A stretch of 31,585 nucleotides of DNA, from contig NZ_QFPF01000023.1 in assembly GCF_003248605.1 (NCBI RefSeq), forward strand, positions 1-31,585. The letters run 5' to 3'. Within the stretch, counting starts at the first letter, position 1. The number at the start of each line of letters is the position of its first letter. Origin of the DNA: Microbacterium sp. (GTDB taxonomy: Bacteria; Actinomycetota; Actinomycetes; Actinomycetales; Microbacteriaceae). A program made the position numbers and the translations under genes. The notes beneath the pieces were generated by a model. It saw only the letters and a list, made by a program, of their open reading frames with translations, had not been told where the DNA came from and did not search any database. Shown here piece after piece: positions 1-7,528 of the stretch.

Positions 1-61
1 TGTCGAACTGGTGGTGGTGCACGCCGATCCTCGGGGAGGCGGTCGGGGCGGTCGTCGTCAC
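1..61 (-). CDS. sdhA: Succinate dehydrogenase flavoprotein subunit, N-terminal fragment (cut by window edge)
   Basis: Only the first 20 codons are present, on the minus strand from a GTG at 61. They read V-T-T-T-A-P-T-A-S-P-R-I-G-V-H-H-H-Q-F-D; the closing VHHHQFD resembles the segment just before the FAD-binding fold in actinobacterial SdhA. The gene starts 41 nt after the sdhD stop and runs the same way, the usual sdhCDAB order. SdhA carries the covalent FAD and oxidises succinate to fumarate on the cytoplasmic face of complex II. A weak AAGG lies about 10 nt upstream. The call rests on position plus this short peptide; the catalytic part is outside the window. Confidence 0.72.
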   Translation of the reverse strand, partial: MTTTAPTASPRIGVHHHQFD

Positions 62-102
62 GGTGCTGGTGCCTTACGTCGGGGGTCGTCGGAGGGGAGG
101 TG

Positions 103-558
103 TCAGCCCTGGGCCTGGCACGAATCCCAGAGCGAGCTCGATTCGGTGACCCCGATGCAGGGGTCGAAGGTGAAGACCACGAGGGTGCCGAGCACGATGA
201 GGAAGCCGGCGGAGAGGCCGATCGCCCACACGAGCACCGAGCGCACGCGCGGGGAGGTGACGTAGTCGTTCGTGATCGTGCGCATGCCGTTCGCGCCGTG
301 GATGAGCGCGAGCCACAGCATCAGCACGTCCCACCACTGCCAGAACGGGTTGGCGAGCTTGCCCGCGACGAACCCGAAGTCGATGCCGTGGATGCCGTCG
401 CCCAGCATCAGGTTGACGAACAGGTGGCCGAAGATCAGCACCACCAGCAGCACGCCCGAGGCGCGCATGTACAGCCAGCCCCACTTCTCGAGGTTGACGC
501 CGCGGCGTCGCGGGGCGGTGTGCGGGGAGCGGGGTGCGGCGAGGTCGGCGGTGGTCAT
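103..558 (-). CDS. sdhD: Succinate dehydrogenase hydrophobic membrane anchor subunit
   Basis: 151 residues, ATG at 558, overlapping the sdhC stop by one base (TGATG), so the two are translationally coupled. A short basic N-terminus is followed by three hydrophobic helices at about residues 30-55, 70-95 and 108-132, as expected for the anchor of complex II. Histidines lie in helix 1 (FGHLFVN) and helix 2 (LIHGANGMR); HGANG(M/L)R is typical of actinobacterial SdhD and likely contributes heme or quinone contacts. With SdhC it anchors the SdhAB dimer in the membrane and passes electrons to menaquinone. A purine-rich GGAGGAGGG precedes the start. Length is slightly above the usual 115-145 residues because of N- and C-terminal extensions. 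No lesion seen. Confidence 0.93.
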   Translation of the reverse strand: MTTADLAAPRSPHTAPRRRGVNLEKWGWLYMRASGVLLVVLIFGHLFVNLMLGDGIHGIDFGFVAGKLANPFWQWWDVLMLWLALIHGANGMRTITNDYVTSPRVRSVLVWAIGLSAGFLIVLGTLVVFTFDPCIGVTESSSLWDSCQAQG

Positions 559-986
559 CAGTGCCCTCCTCCGGCGAAGACGTTGATCAGGTGGCGCGGG
601 GTGAAGGCGATCATCGTGACTGCCCAGATGCCGAGGACGCCCCAGAACATCTGCCGCTGGTACTTCGCGCCCTTCGACCAGAAGTCGATGAGGATGATGC
701 GCAGGCCGTTGAAGGCGTGGTAAGCGATCGCTCCGACGAGGGCGACCTCGCCGATGCCCATGATCGGGTTCTTGTAGGTGCCGATCACGGCGTCATACGC
801 CTCGGGTGAGACGCGGATGAGGGCCGTGTCGAGCACGTGCACAAGAAGGAAGAAGAAGATGGCGACACCGGTGATGCGGTGCAGCACCCATGACCACATT
901 CCCTCGCGGCCCCGATACAGGGTTCCTGCGGGACGTTTCGAGGTGGTCTCCGATATGGACGGTGCCGGGCGTGTTCCTGCGGACAC
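558..986 (-). CDS. sdhC: Succinate dehydrogenase cytochrome b556 subunit
   Basis: 142 residues from a GTG at 986; an AGGAGGA sits about 6 nt upstream and decides this start. The SdhC signature is visible near residues 25-50: GTLYRGREGMWSWVLHRITG followed by a hydrophobic helix containing LVHVLD, with the histidines expected to bind heme b. A second motif, AYHAFNGLRIIL (about residues 88-99), is characteristic of the family. Three membrane helices are evident. It is the first gene of the sdhCDA(B) operon and is divergent from the mannose-1-phosphate guanylyltransferase gene. The complex acts in both the TCA cycle and the respiratory chain. A TAAGAT about 67 nt upstream could be the -10 element. 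Confidence 0.94.
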   Translation of the reverse strand: MSAGTRPAPSISETTSKRPAGTLYRGREGMWSWVLHRITGVAIFFFLLVHVLDTALIRVSPEAYDAVIGTYKNPIMGIGEVALVGAIAYHAFNGLRIILIDFWSKGAKYQRQMFWGVLGIWAVTMIAFTPRHLINVFAGGGH

Positions 987-1052
987 GGTCGTCCTCCTGT
1001 CGCTGCGACGTCGCTGTGCGCGGGCGCGGACGTGAAGCGCGGGCGCCCGCCC

Positions 1053-1058
1053 ATCTTA
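1053..1058 (-). promoter_or_regulatory. Candidate -10 element for sdhCDA
   Basis: The minus strand reads TAAGAT here, in an otherwise very GC-rich stretch, 66 nt before the sdhC GTG. This would give a 5' leader of about 60 nt that includes the AGGAGGA site. No good -35 box is visible at 17-18 nt, so this is only a candidate. Confidence 0.35.
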
Positions 1059-1095
1059 TGGCGGCGCGGATCGGCCCGGCGAGTGAGGCGGGCCT

Positions 1096-1119
1096 AACTC
1101 TCTCGACATCGAGAGAGTT
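1096..1119. promoter_or_regulatory. Perfect 11-bp inverted repeat, operator-like
   Basis: AACTCTCTCGA, a 2-nt centre (CA), then TCGAGAGAGTT: a perfect 24-bp dyad in the divergent sdhC/manC intergenic region. Its right end abuts where the -35 element of the leaderless manC promoter would lie, and its centre is about 60 bp upstream of the predicted sdh transcription start. It has no T-tract and is at the 5' end of both genes, so it resembles a dimeric repressor site rather than a terminator. I cannot name the regulator. Confidence 0.6.
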
Positions 1120-1138
1120 TCGTGTCACACGGGCCCGC

Positions 1139-1151
1139 TAGCCTGTGCTCA
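1139..1151 (+). promoter_or_regulatory. Leaderless promoter -10 (TAGCCT) for manC
   Basis: TAGCCT at 1139-1144 fits the actinobacterial TANNNT -10 consensus and is followed by 6 nt and then the ATG at 1151. Transcription would start at or next to the A of the ATG. There is no Shine-Dalgarno sequence ahead of that ATG, which agrees with a leaderless mRNA and favours 1151 over the GTG at 1145. Confidence 0.6.
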
Positions 1152-2128
1152 TGGCGGACCCCATCGCAGACTTCTACTCGGTCATCCCCGCGGGCGGCAT
1201 CGGCAGCAGGCTGTGGCCGCTCTCCCGAGCCGACGCCCCGAAGTTCCTGCACGATCTGACCGGATCCGGCCAGACGCTGCTGCGCGACACGTGGGACCGG
1301 CTCGCGCCCCTGTCGGGAGAGGGACGCATCGCCGTCGTCACGGGCCGGGCCCATCGCGCCGCCGTCGAGCGCGAGCTGCCCGGCATCCCCGACCCCAACG
1401 TGTTCCTCGAATCCGAGCCGCGCGATTCGGCCGCCGCGATCGGTCTCGCGGCGGCGATCCTCGTGCGCCGCGAGCCCGACGTCATCATCGGATCCTTCGC
1501 CGCCGACCACGTCATCCGCGGCACGCGTACGTTCGAGTTCGCGGTGCGACAGGCGGTGGCGGTCGCGCGCGACGGCTACATCTGCACGATCGGCATCCAG
1601 CCCTCCGAGCCCTCTGTCGGCTTCGGGTACATCAAGAAGGGCGCCGAGCTCGAGGTGGATGCCGCTCCCGAGGCCGCGACGGTGGAGCGCTTCGTGGAGA
1701 AGCCCGACCTCGACACGGCGCGCGCCTACTTCGCCGATCGCTCGTTCCTCTGGAACGCGGGCATGTTCATCTGCCGCGCCGATGTGCTGCTCGAAGAGCT
1801 CGCCCGCAACGAGCCCGAGCTGCACGCCGGCCTCATCGAGCTCGCCGAGGCCTGGGACGATCGCGACCGACGCGGTCCCGTCGTCGACCGGGTCTGGCCG
1901 ACGCTGAAGAAGATCGCGATCGACTACGCCGTGGCGGAGCCCGCCGCCGAGCCCTCGAGCGGCATCGTGGTCACGCAGACCGCCCGCATCATCAGCCTCA
2001 TCGGCGTGCAGGACATCGTCGTGGTGGACACGCCGGACGCCCTGCTCGTCACGACGAGCGAGCACGCGCAGCGGGTGAAGGGCGTCGTCGACGCCCTCAA
2101 GCTCACCGGTCGGGGCGACGTGCTCTGA
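1151..2128 (+). CDS. manC: Mannose-1-phosphate guanylyltransferase, apparently with an internal in-frame deletion
   Basis: 325 residues from the ATG at 1151. The enzyme makes GDP-mannose from mannose-1-phosphate and GTP for glycan and glycolipid synthesis. The nucleotide-binding signature is clear: IPAGGIGSRLWPLSR (about residues 12-26) with PKF just after. SFAADHVI, VGFGYIKKG, FVEKPD and LWNAGMF follow in the expected order. Actinobacterial homologues are, from memory, about 360-370 residues and carry a conserved segment with PGxFxWDDVGDF between the motif (I)DYxVAEPAA and the (S)SGIVV strand. Here residues 263-271 run EPAAEPSSG directly, so roughly 40-45 residues are missing in frame near 1946-1957. 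The C-terminus (SLIGVQDIVVVDTPDALLV) is intact. With the WDDVG segment absent the product may be inactive. A GC-rich hairpin terminator follows. Confidence 0.85.
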   Translation: MADPIADFYSVIPAGGIGSRLWPLSRADAPKFLHDLTGSGQTLLRDTWDRLAPLSGEGRIAVVTGRAHRAAVERELPGIPDPNVFLESEPRDSAAAIGLAAAILVRREPDVIIGSFAADHVIRGTRTFEFAVRQAVAVARDGYICTIGIQPSEPSVGFGYIKKGAELEVDAAPEAATVERFVEKPDLDTARAYFADRSFLWNAGMFICRADVLLEELARNEPELHAGLIELAEAWDDRDRRGPVVDRVWPTLKKIAIDYAVAEPAAEPSSGIVVTQTARIISLIGVQDIVVVDTPDALLVTTSEHAQRVKGVVDALKLTGRGDVL

Positions 2129-2160
2129 CCTGCCGGCGCCGGCGAAACTGCGTCCTGCGT

Positions 2161-2180
2161 GACGCGGGATCGCGTCTTTT
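2161..2180 (+). terminator. Rho-independent terminator after manC
   Basis: GACGCG, loop GGAT, CGCGTC, then TTTT: a 6-bp perfect GC stem and short T-tract 32 nt after the manC stop. It separates manC from the nucleoside operon. A TATAAC overlaps the end of the T-tract (2180-2185). Confidence 0.65.
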
Positions 2181-2235
2181 ATAACCATTGGGTTTCGCGG
2201 CCCGCATCGCGTCGGGCGGCGGCCGTCACACGGGG

Positions 2236-2273
2236 TAACGTTTCGTCGGCGGATCCCGTATCGGTCGGGATCC
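2236..2273 (+). promoter_or_regulatory. Candidate promoter and inverted repeat upstream of the nucleoside operon
   Basis: TAACGT at 2236-2241 is a possible -10. It is followed by an 8-bp inverted repeat, GGATCCCG (2251-2258) and CGGGATCC (2266-2273) with a 7-nt loop, lying in the predicted 5' leader just ahead of the ribosome site GGAGGA (2285-2290). The repeat could be an operator or a leader hairpin. No regulator gene is adjacent. Confidence 0.35.
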
Positions 2274-2294
2274 CGCGAGTCTTTGGAGGACACA

Positions 2295-3392
2295 GTGAGG
2301 ATCACGAAGAAGGCCGCGTTCAGCGGTCTCGCGCTGGTTTCCGCGGCCGCCGTTCTTGCCGGTTGCGGCGCGGCACCGGAGGAGACCGACGGCGGCGACG
2401 GAGGGGAAGCGCTCGACTTCCTGCCCTGCATGGTCTCGGACGCGGGCGGGTTCGATGACAAGTCCTTCAACCAGCTTGGTTTCGAGGGAATGGTCGCGGC
2501 TGCCGAGGAGCTCCGCACCGACTACATCGAGGTCGAGTCGCAGGCCGAGACCGACTACAACGCCAACCTGCAGAGCCTGGTCGACCAGGGCTGCGACGCG
2601 ATCGTGACGGTGGGCTTCCTGCTCGCGCCGGCCGCGCTCGAATCCGCCACGGCCAACCCGGAGGTCGAGTACATCTCGATCGACGACACCGTCGACCAGG
2701 ACTTCGACGGCACGACCGACGCCGAGAACATCAAGCCGATCATCTTCGACACCGCCCAGGCCGCGTTCCTCGCGGGCTACCTGTCGGCCGGCGTCTCGCA
2801 GACCGGTGTCGTGGGCACCTTCGGCGGCCTGAACATCCCGACCGTGACGATCTTCATGGACGGCTTCGCGCAGGGCGTCGAGTACTACAACGAGGAGATG
2901 GGCGCGGACGTCCAGGTCGTCGGCTGGGACCGGGCGGCTGAGGACGGCTCGTTCACGGGCGGCTTCGAGGCCAACGACGCCGCGCGCCAGCTCGCGCAGG
3001 GCCTGATCGACCAGAACGTCGACGTGCTGCTGCCCGTCGGCGGCCCGATCTACCAGTCGGCCGCGGCCGCCATCCGCGACTCGGGTCGCGAGATCGCGTT
3101 GCTGGGTGTCGACGCCGACGTGTTCGAGACCGACCCCTCGGTGGGCGACCTGCTGCTCACGTCGATCCGCAAGGGCATCGACGTCGGCACGCACGAGGCC
3201 CTCGTCGAGGCCGGCAACGGCGAGTTCGACGCGACGCCGTTCATCGGCACCCTCGAGAACGAGGGCGTGGGCCTGGCCCCGTTCCACGACTGGGAGGACC
3301 GCGTCCCGGCCGAGCTGGCAGCGACCATCGAGGAACTGCAGGCAGCGATCATCGCCGGTGAGATCACCGTCGAGTCCTACCTCGCGGGCTGA
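2295..3392 (+). CDS. BMP-family nucleoside-binding lipoprotein of an ABC importer
   Basis: 365 residues from the GTG at 2295; GGAGGA ends 4 nt upstream and decides this start over the in-frame TTG at 2283. A lipoprotein signal peptide ends in LAGC, with Cys24 as the lipidated residue, then an acidic Gly/Asp-rich linker (GGDGGEA). The mature part is the basic membrane protein (Bmp/PnrA-like) domain: SDAGGFDDKSFNQLGFEG near residues 44-61, VGTFGGLNIP and VLLPVGGPIYQSA. This family binds purine or pyrimidine nucleosides outside the membrane. It is first in an operon with a YufO-like ATPase, two permeases and three nucleoside-metabolising enzymes, which supports nucleosides as substrates. A strong hairpin directly after the gene would favour its expression over the downstream genes. 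Confidence 0.93.
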   Translation: MRITKKAAFSGLALVSAAAVLAGCGAAPEETDGGDGGEALDFLPCMVSDAGGFDDKSFNQLGFEGMVAAAEELRTDYIEVESQAETDYNANLQSLVDQGCDAIVTVGFLLAPAALESATANPEVEYISIDDTVDQDFDGTTDAENIKPIIFDTAQAAFLAGYLSAGVSQTGVVGTFGGLNIPTVTIFMDGFAQGVEYYNEEMGADVQVVGWDRAAEDGSFTGGFEANDAARQLAQGLIDQNVDVLLPVGGPIYQSAAAAIRDSGREIALLGVDADVFETDPSVGDLLLTSIRKGIDVGTHEALVEAGNGEFDATPFIGTLENEGVGLAPFHDWEDRVPAELAATIEELQAAIIAGEITVESYLAG

Positions 3393-3407
3393 TCACCGCA
3401 CCGAGCA

Positions 3408-3440
3408 GGGGAGGTCGGCGCATGCCGGCCTCCCCTCTTC
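3408..3440 (+). terminator. Strong hairpin between the binding protein and ATPase genes (partial terminator)
   Basis: The arms 3408-3419 (GGGGAGGTCGGC) and 3424-3435 (GCCGGCCTCCCC) pair over 12 bp with one G-U, loop GCAT, followed by the pyrimidine run TCTTCCTTTC. It lies 15 nt after the lipoprotein gene. Such hairpins after ABC binding-protein genes usually terminate most transcripts or protect the upstream mRNA end. Confidence 0.7.
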
Positions 3441-3481
3441 CTTTCGTCGGGATCCCTCGCGGTATCCCCTCCACCCGCAAC

Positions 3482-3487
3482 TAGGAT
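3482..3487 (+). promoter_or_regulatory. -10 element (TAGGAT) of a possible leaderless internal promoter
   Basis: TAGGAT is followed by 7 nt and then the ATPase ATG at 3495. The GGGAG between them is only 1 nt from the ATG, too close to act as a ribosome site. This suggests a separate leaderless transcript for the ATPase-permease-enzyme part of the operon downstream of the hairpin at 3408-3440. Confidence 0.45.
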
Positions 3488-3494
3488 CGGGAGC

Positions 3495-5015
3495 ATGAAG
3501 CTCGAACTTCGAGGCATAACGAAGACGTTCGGGGCTCTGGTGGCCAATGACCACATCGACCTCACCGTGGAGGCCGGAGAGATCCACTGCCTCCTCGGTG
3601 AGAACGGGGCCGGCAAGTCGACGCTGATGAACGTGCTGTACGGGCTGTATCAGGCCGATTCCGGCGAGATCCTGCTCGACGACGTCGTCCAGCACTTCGC
3701 GGGTCCCGGCGACGCGATGCGCGCCGGCATCGGCATGGTGCACCAGCACTTCATGCTGATTCCCGTCTTCACGGTGGCCGAGAACGTGATGCTGGGCCAC
3801 GAGCAGACCCGCTTCGGCGGCAGGCTCGACCTGCCGGCCGCGCGCGCCAAAGTGCGCGAGATCTCCGATCGTTTCGGGTTCGACGTCGATCCGGACGCGC
3901 TCGTGGACGACCTGCCCGTCGGTGTGCAGCAGCGCGTCGAGATCATCAAGGCGCTCTCCCGCGACGCGCGCGTGCTCGTGTTCGACGAGCCGACCGCGGT
4001 GCTCACCCCGCAGGAGACCGACGAGCTGATGGCGATCATGCGCCAGCTCAAGGACGCGGGCACGTCGATCGTCTTCATCACGCACAAGCTGCGCGAGGTG
4101 CGCGAGGTCGCCGACCGCATCACGGTGGTTCGCCTGGGCAAGGTCGTCGGCGAGGCCGCCCCGACAGCATCCAACGCCGAACTGGCCTCGCTGATGGTGG
4201 GCCGCGCCGTCGAGCTGACCGTGCACAAGGACCCGCCGACCCTGGGCGAGAAGGCACTGGTCGTCGATGACCTCACGGTGATCGACCACACCGGTCAGCT
4301 CGTCGTCAACCACGTCAGCTTCGAGGTGCGCGCGGGCGAGATCCTCGCCGTCGCCGGTGTGCAGGGCAACGGGCAGACCGAGCTGAGCGAGGCCCTCGTC
4401 GGCCTGCAGCCCCGTGTGCAGGGCTCCGTGACCCTCGACGGGGCGGAGCTCGTCGGATCGAGCGTGCGCCGCGTGCTCGACGCCGGCGTCGGATTCGTCC
4501 CCGAGGATCGCAAGGAGGACGGGCTCGTCGGCGAGTTCACGATCGCCGAGAACCTCATGCTCGACCGTGCCGACGGCGCCCCGTTCGTGCGGGCGGGCAC
4601 GGTGCAGCGGGTCAAGCTCAGTGACTTCGCGCGCGAGAAGGTCGCCGAGTTCGATGTGCGCACCCCGTCGATCGAGACGAAGGTGGGCCGGCTCTCGGGC
4701 GGTAACCAGCAGAAGGTGGTCCTGGCGCGCGAGCTCAGCCGGGACCTGCGACTCCTCGTCGCCGCCCAGCCCACCCGCGGCGTCGACGTCGGATCGATCG
4801 AGTTCATCCACAAGCGCATCGTGCAGACGCGGGATGCCGGGGTGCCGGTCATCGTCGTCTCGACCGAGCTCGACGAGGTCACGGCCCTCGCCGACCGGAT
4901 CATGGTGATGTATCGCGGGCGCGTCGTCGGCATCGTGCCGGGCGACACGCCCCGCGACGTGCTCGGTCTGATGATGGCGGGCGAGGCCCCGAACCTCGAA
5001 GGAGCCGCGGCATGA
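3495..5015 (+). CDS. Nucleoside ABC importer ATPase with two nucleotide-binding domains
   Basis: 506 residues, the normal length for YufO/RbsA-type double ATPases. Domain 1: Walker A GENGAGKST at residues 35-43, Q-loop around MVHQHFML, signature-like LPVGVQQRVEI, Walker B VLVFDEPTAVL, switch ITHK. Domain 2: degenerate Walker A GVQGNGQTE, signature LSGGNQQKVVLARELSR, Walker B region LLVAAQPTRGVD without the usual glutamate. One proper and one degenerate site are normal for this sugar/nucleoside importer class. It energises import with the BMP lipoprotein (2295) and permeases at 5012 and 6228, and its stop overlaps the next start (ATGA). Since permease 1 is broken, this ATPase may have no complete partner complex. 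Confidence 0.95.
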   Translation: MKLELRGITKTFGALVANDHIDLTVEAGEIHCLLGENGAGKSTLMNVLYGLYQADSGEILLDDVVQHFAGPGDAMRAGIGMVHQHFMLIPVFTVAENVMLGHEQTRFGGRLDLPAARAKVREISDRFGFDVDPDALVDDLPVGVQQRVEIIKALSRDARVLVFDEPTAVLTPQETDELMAIMRQLKDAGTSIVFITHKLREVREVADRITVVRLGKVVGEAAPTASNAELASLMVGRAVELTVHKDPPTLGEKALVVDDLTVIDHTGQLVVNHVSFEVRAGEILAVAGVQGNGQTELSEALVGLQPRVQGSVTLDGAELVGSSVRRVLDAGVGFVPEDRKEDGLVGEFTIAENLMLDRADGAPFVRAGTVQRVKLSDFAREKVAEFDVRTPSIETKVGRLSGGNQQKVVLARELSRDLRLLVAAQPTRGVDVGSIEFIHKRIVQTRDAGVPVIVVSTELDEVTALADRIMVMYRGRVVGIVPGDTPRDVLGLMMAGEAPNLEGAAA

Positions 5016-6231
5016 GCGCGACGACGACCACCGCGTCCCCGACCGGCGCGGATCAGGAGCCCAGTCGCTGGCATCGCGCGTTCCGCGAGATCGCCACCGG
5101 AAACGCCATCATCTCGGTGCTGGCCGTCGTGATGGCGCTGCTCGTGGGCGCCATCATGATCGCTTTCACCGATGAGGACGTCCAGGCGTCCGCAGGCTAC
5201 TTCTTCGCCCGACCAGGAGATACGCTCGTCGCCATCTGGGAGGCCGTCGCGGGCGCCTACTCCGCGTTCTTCCAGGGCGCGATCTACAACTTCCGCCGGC
5301 CCGACTTCGCCACCGGCATCCGACCCCTCACCGAGACGCTGACCTTCGCGACGCCCCTCATCGCGGCGGGGCTCGGCGTCGCGCTCGCCAGATGCTCATG
5401 GCCGCGGCGGCTGCGGGTTATGTGGGCTTCGCGATCGAGCTGCCCTTCGGCATCCACATGATCGTGGCGCTGCTGGCAGGTCTCGCCGCCGGCGCGGTAT
5501 GGGCGGGCATCGCGGGACTGCTGAAGGCGCGCACCGGGGCGCACGAGGTCATCGTGACGATCATGCTCAACTACGTCGCGCTGTACCTGATCACGTGGAT
5601 GCTGCGCACCCCGGGTCTGCTGCAGGCGCCGGGCACCAACAACCCGACTACGCCGGCGATGCGCGACACCGCCGTCTTCCCCGAGCTGCTCGGACCGCAG
5701 TACAACCTGCACTTCGGCTTCGTGCTCTCGATCGCCGCGGTCGTGCTCGTGTGGTGGATCCTCGATCGCTCGGCGCTGGGCTTCCAGTTCCGCGCGGTCG
5801 GCGAGAACCCCAACGCCGCTCGGGTCGCCGGCATCAACGTCAAGTCGATGTACGTCTATGCGATGCTCATCTCGGGCGCGCTCATCGGTCTCGCGGGTGT
5901 CAGCCAGGTGCTGGGCACCGTCACCACCGGCTTCTCGAGCGGCATCGACGCGGGTATCGGTTTCGACGCGATCACCGTCGCTCTGCTGGGCCGATCCACC
6001 CCGTGGGGCACCCTCGCCGCCGGTCTGCTGTTCGGCGCGTTCAAGGCGGGCGGCTTCGCGATGCAGGCCGCCGAGGGCGTGCCGATCGACATCGTGCTCG
6101 TCGTGCAGTCGCTGATCGTGCTCTTCATCGCCGCGCCCCCGCTCGTGCGGGCGATCTTCCGGCTTCCCGCACCGGGGTCCGCGCCCAAGAGGCAGCGGCC
6201 CATCGTCACCAAGGAGGTGGCAGCGAAGTGA
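5012..6231 (+). pseudogene. Nucleoside ABC importer permease 1, broken by a small frameshifting deletion
   Basis: The reading frame starts at ATG 5012 (GAAGGAG 7 nt upstream; ATGA overlap with the ATPase). It is a good YufP-type permease up to LIAAGLGVALA (Ala126, 5387-5389), then runs into unrelated sequence and stops at 5461. The family sequence resumes one frame over at 5389 as QMLMAAAAAGYVGF and continues to 6231 (VGENPNAARVAG, VTTGFSSGIDAG, ALLGRSTPWG). The conserved FRxGLFNIGxxG stretch expected between the halves is absent, so about 12 codons plus 1 base (near 37 nt) are missing. The restored protein would be about 418 residues. The second fragment has ATGs at 5392 and 5398 without a clear ribosome site. 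A single base error cannot explain this, because sequence is lost as well as frame. Confidence 0.88.
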
Positions 6232-7526
6232 CCGCGCTCGCCGAACACCGCGACGGCGCCGCGGCGCCGATCGCACTCGAGAAGACCGTCGTCGTCAGCT
6301 GGAAGGCCCCGATCGCCTACGCGGTGGTCACCGTGCTGGCGGCCCTGCTGTTCTTCATCGCGCGCACCGACGGCGAGGCGGTCTTCCGCATCTCCGCCGC
6401 GGGTGATGCCGTGCAGCTGCCCGAGATCGTGCTGAGTGCCGGGGTCACGACGATCGTCTGCATCGTCCTCATGGTGATCATCGCCCTGGTGTCGGCGGTG
6501 CTCGTGCAGCGTCGACGTCGCGCGCCGATCTGGCTCGCCGTGCTCTTCGCCGTCGTCTTCATGATCGGGTTCCTCACCTGGGCCGCCGCGGGGGCATCCA
6601 TCCACGTCATCCCCCTGGCCGGGCTTCTGGCGGGCGCGCTGAGCCTGTCGGTGCCGCTCATCTTCGGTGCGCTGTGCGGCGTGATCAGCGAACGTGTCGG
6701 CGTCGTGAACATCGCGATCGAGGGTCAGCTGCTGGCGGGCGCGTTCACGTCGGCCGTCGTCGCGACCGCAACCGGCCAGCCTCTGCTGGGCCTTCTGGCT
6801 GCGGCGGTCGCGGGCGTTCTGGTTTCGTTCGTCCTCGCGGCCTTCTCGATCGTGTACCTCGTCGATCAGGTCATCGTCGGCGTCGTGCTGAACGTTCTGG
6901 TCGTCGGCGTGACGAGCTTCCTGTTCTCGCAGCTGCTCGCCCCGAATGCGGCGACACTCAACTCGCCGCCCCGGTTCGACCGCATCAACATCCCGTTCCT
7001 CGCCGACATCCCGCTCATCGGGCCGATGTTCTTCCGCCAGACGATCATCGTGTACCTCATGTACATCGCGGTGGTGCTGGTGTATATCGGGCTGTTCCAC
7101 ACCAAGTGGGGTCTGCGTCTGCGGTCCGTGGGCGAGCACCCGCAGGCCGCCGACACGGTGGGCATCAACGTGGCCCGCACGCGCTTCTGGAACGTCTCGC
7201 TCGGCGGCGCCATCGCGGGCATGGGCGGTGCGTTCTTCACACTCGGCTCGGTGGGGGCGTTCAACAAGGAGATGACCGCGGGGGCCGGCTTCATCGCGCT
7301 CGCCGCCGTCATCTTCGGCCAATGGGATCCGATCAAAGCGACCCTCGCGGCGCTGCTGTTCGGCTTCGCATCCAACCTGCAGAACACCCTCGGCGTCATC
7401 GGCTCTCCGGTGCCGAGCGAGTTCATGCTCATGCTGCCCTACGTCGTGACGATCTTCGCGGTCGCCGGCTTCGTGGGCAAGGTGCGCGGCCCCGCCGCGG
7501 CCGGCAAACCGTACATCAAGGGGTGA
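6228..7526 (+). CDS. Nucleoside ABC importer permease 2
   Basis: 432 residues from GTG 6228, which overlaps the TGA of permease 1; AAGGAGG at 6211-6217 decides the start. It is a hydrophobic protein with about ten membrane helices and the YufQ-type permease signature GVVNIAIEGQLLAGAF near residues 159-174; VVNIAIEGQ is the equivalent of the motif lost from permease 1. Further family features are GLRLRSVGEHPQAADTVGI and GFIALAAVIFGQWDP. It would form the channel with permease 1 and take energy from the double ATPase. An unusually long N-terminal part with several hydrophobic segments precedes the core, as in actinobacterial members. No lesion seen. Confidence 0.94.
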   Translation: MTALAEHRDGAAAPIALEKTVVVSWKAPIAYAVVTVLAALLFFIARTDGEAVFRISAAGDAVQLPEIVLSAGVTTIVCIVLMVIIALVSAVLVQRRRRAPIWLAVLFAVVFMIGFLTWAAAGASIHVIPLAGLLAGALSLSVPLIFGALCGVISERVGVVNIAIEGQLLAGAFTSAVVATATGQPLLGLLAAAVAGVLVSFVLAAFSIVYLVDQVIVGVVLNVLVVGVTSFLFSQLLAPNAATLNSPPRFDRINIPFLADIPLIGPMFFRQTIIVYLMYIAVVLVYIGLFHTKWGLRLRSVGEHPQAADTVGINVARTRFWNVSLGGAIAGMGGAFFTLGSVGAFNKEMTAGAGFIALAAVIFGQWDPIKATLAALLFGFASNLQNTLGVIGSPVPSEFMLMLPYVVTIFAVAGFVGKVRGPAAAGKPYIKG

Positions 7527-7528
7527 TC

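Noticed and set aside
3393..4811. 472-residue minus-strand frame opposite the nucleoside ATPase
   Set aside because: Antisense shadow; the plus strand has all ABC ATPase motifs in order.
5012..5461. Programmed frameshift or two separate half-permeases
   Set aside because: No slippery sequence at the junction, and a frameshift would not restore the missing conserved residues; loss of about 37 nt fits better.
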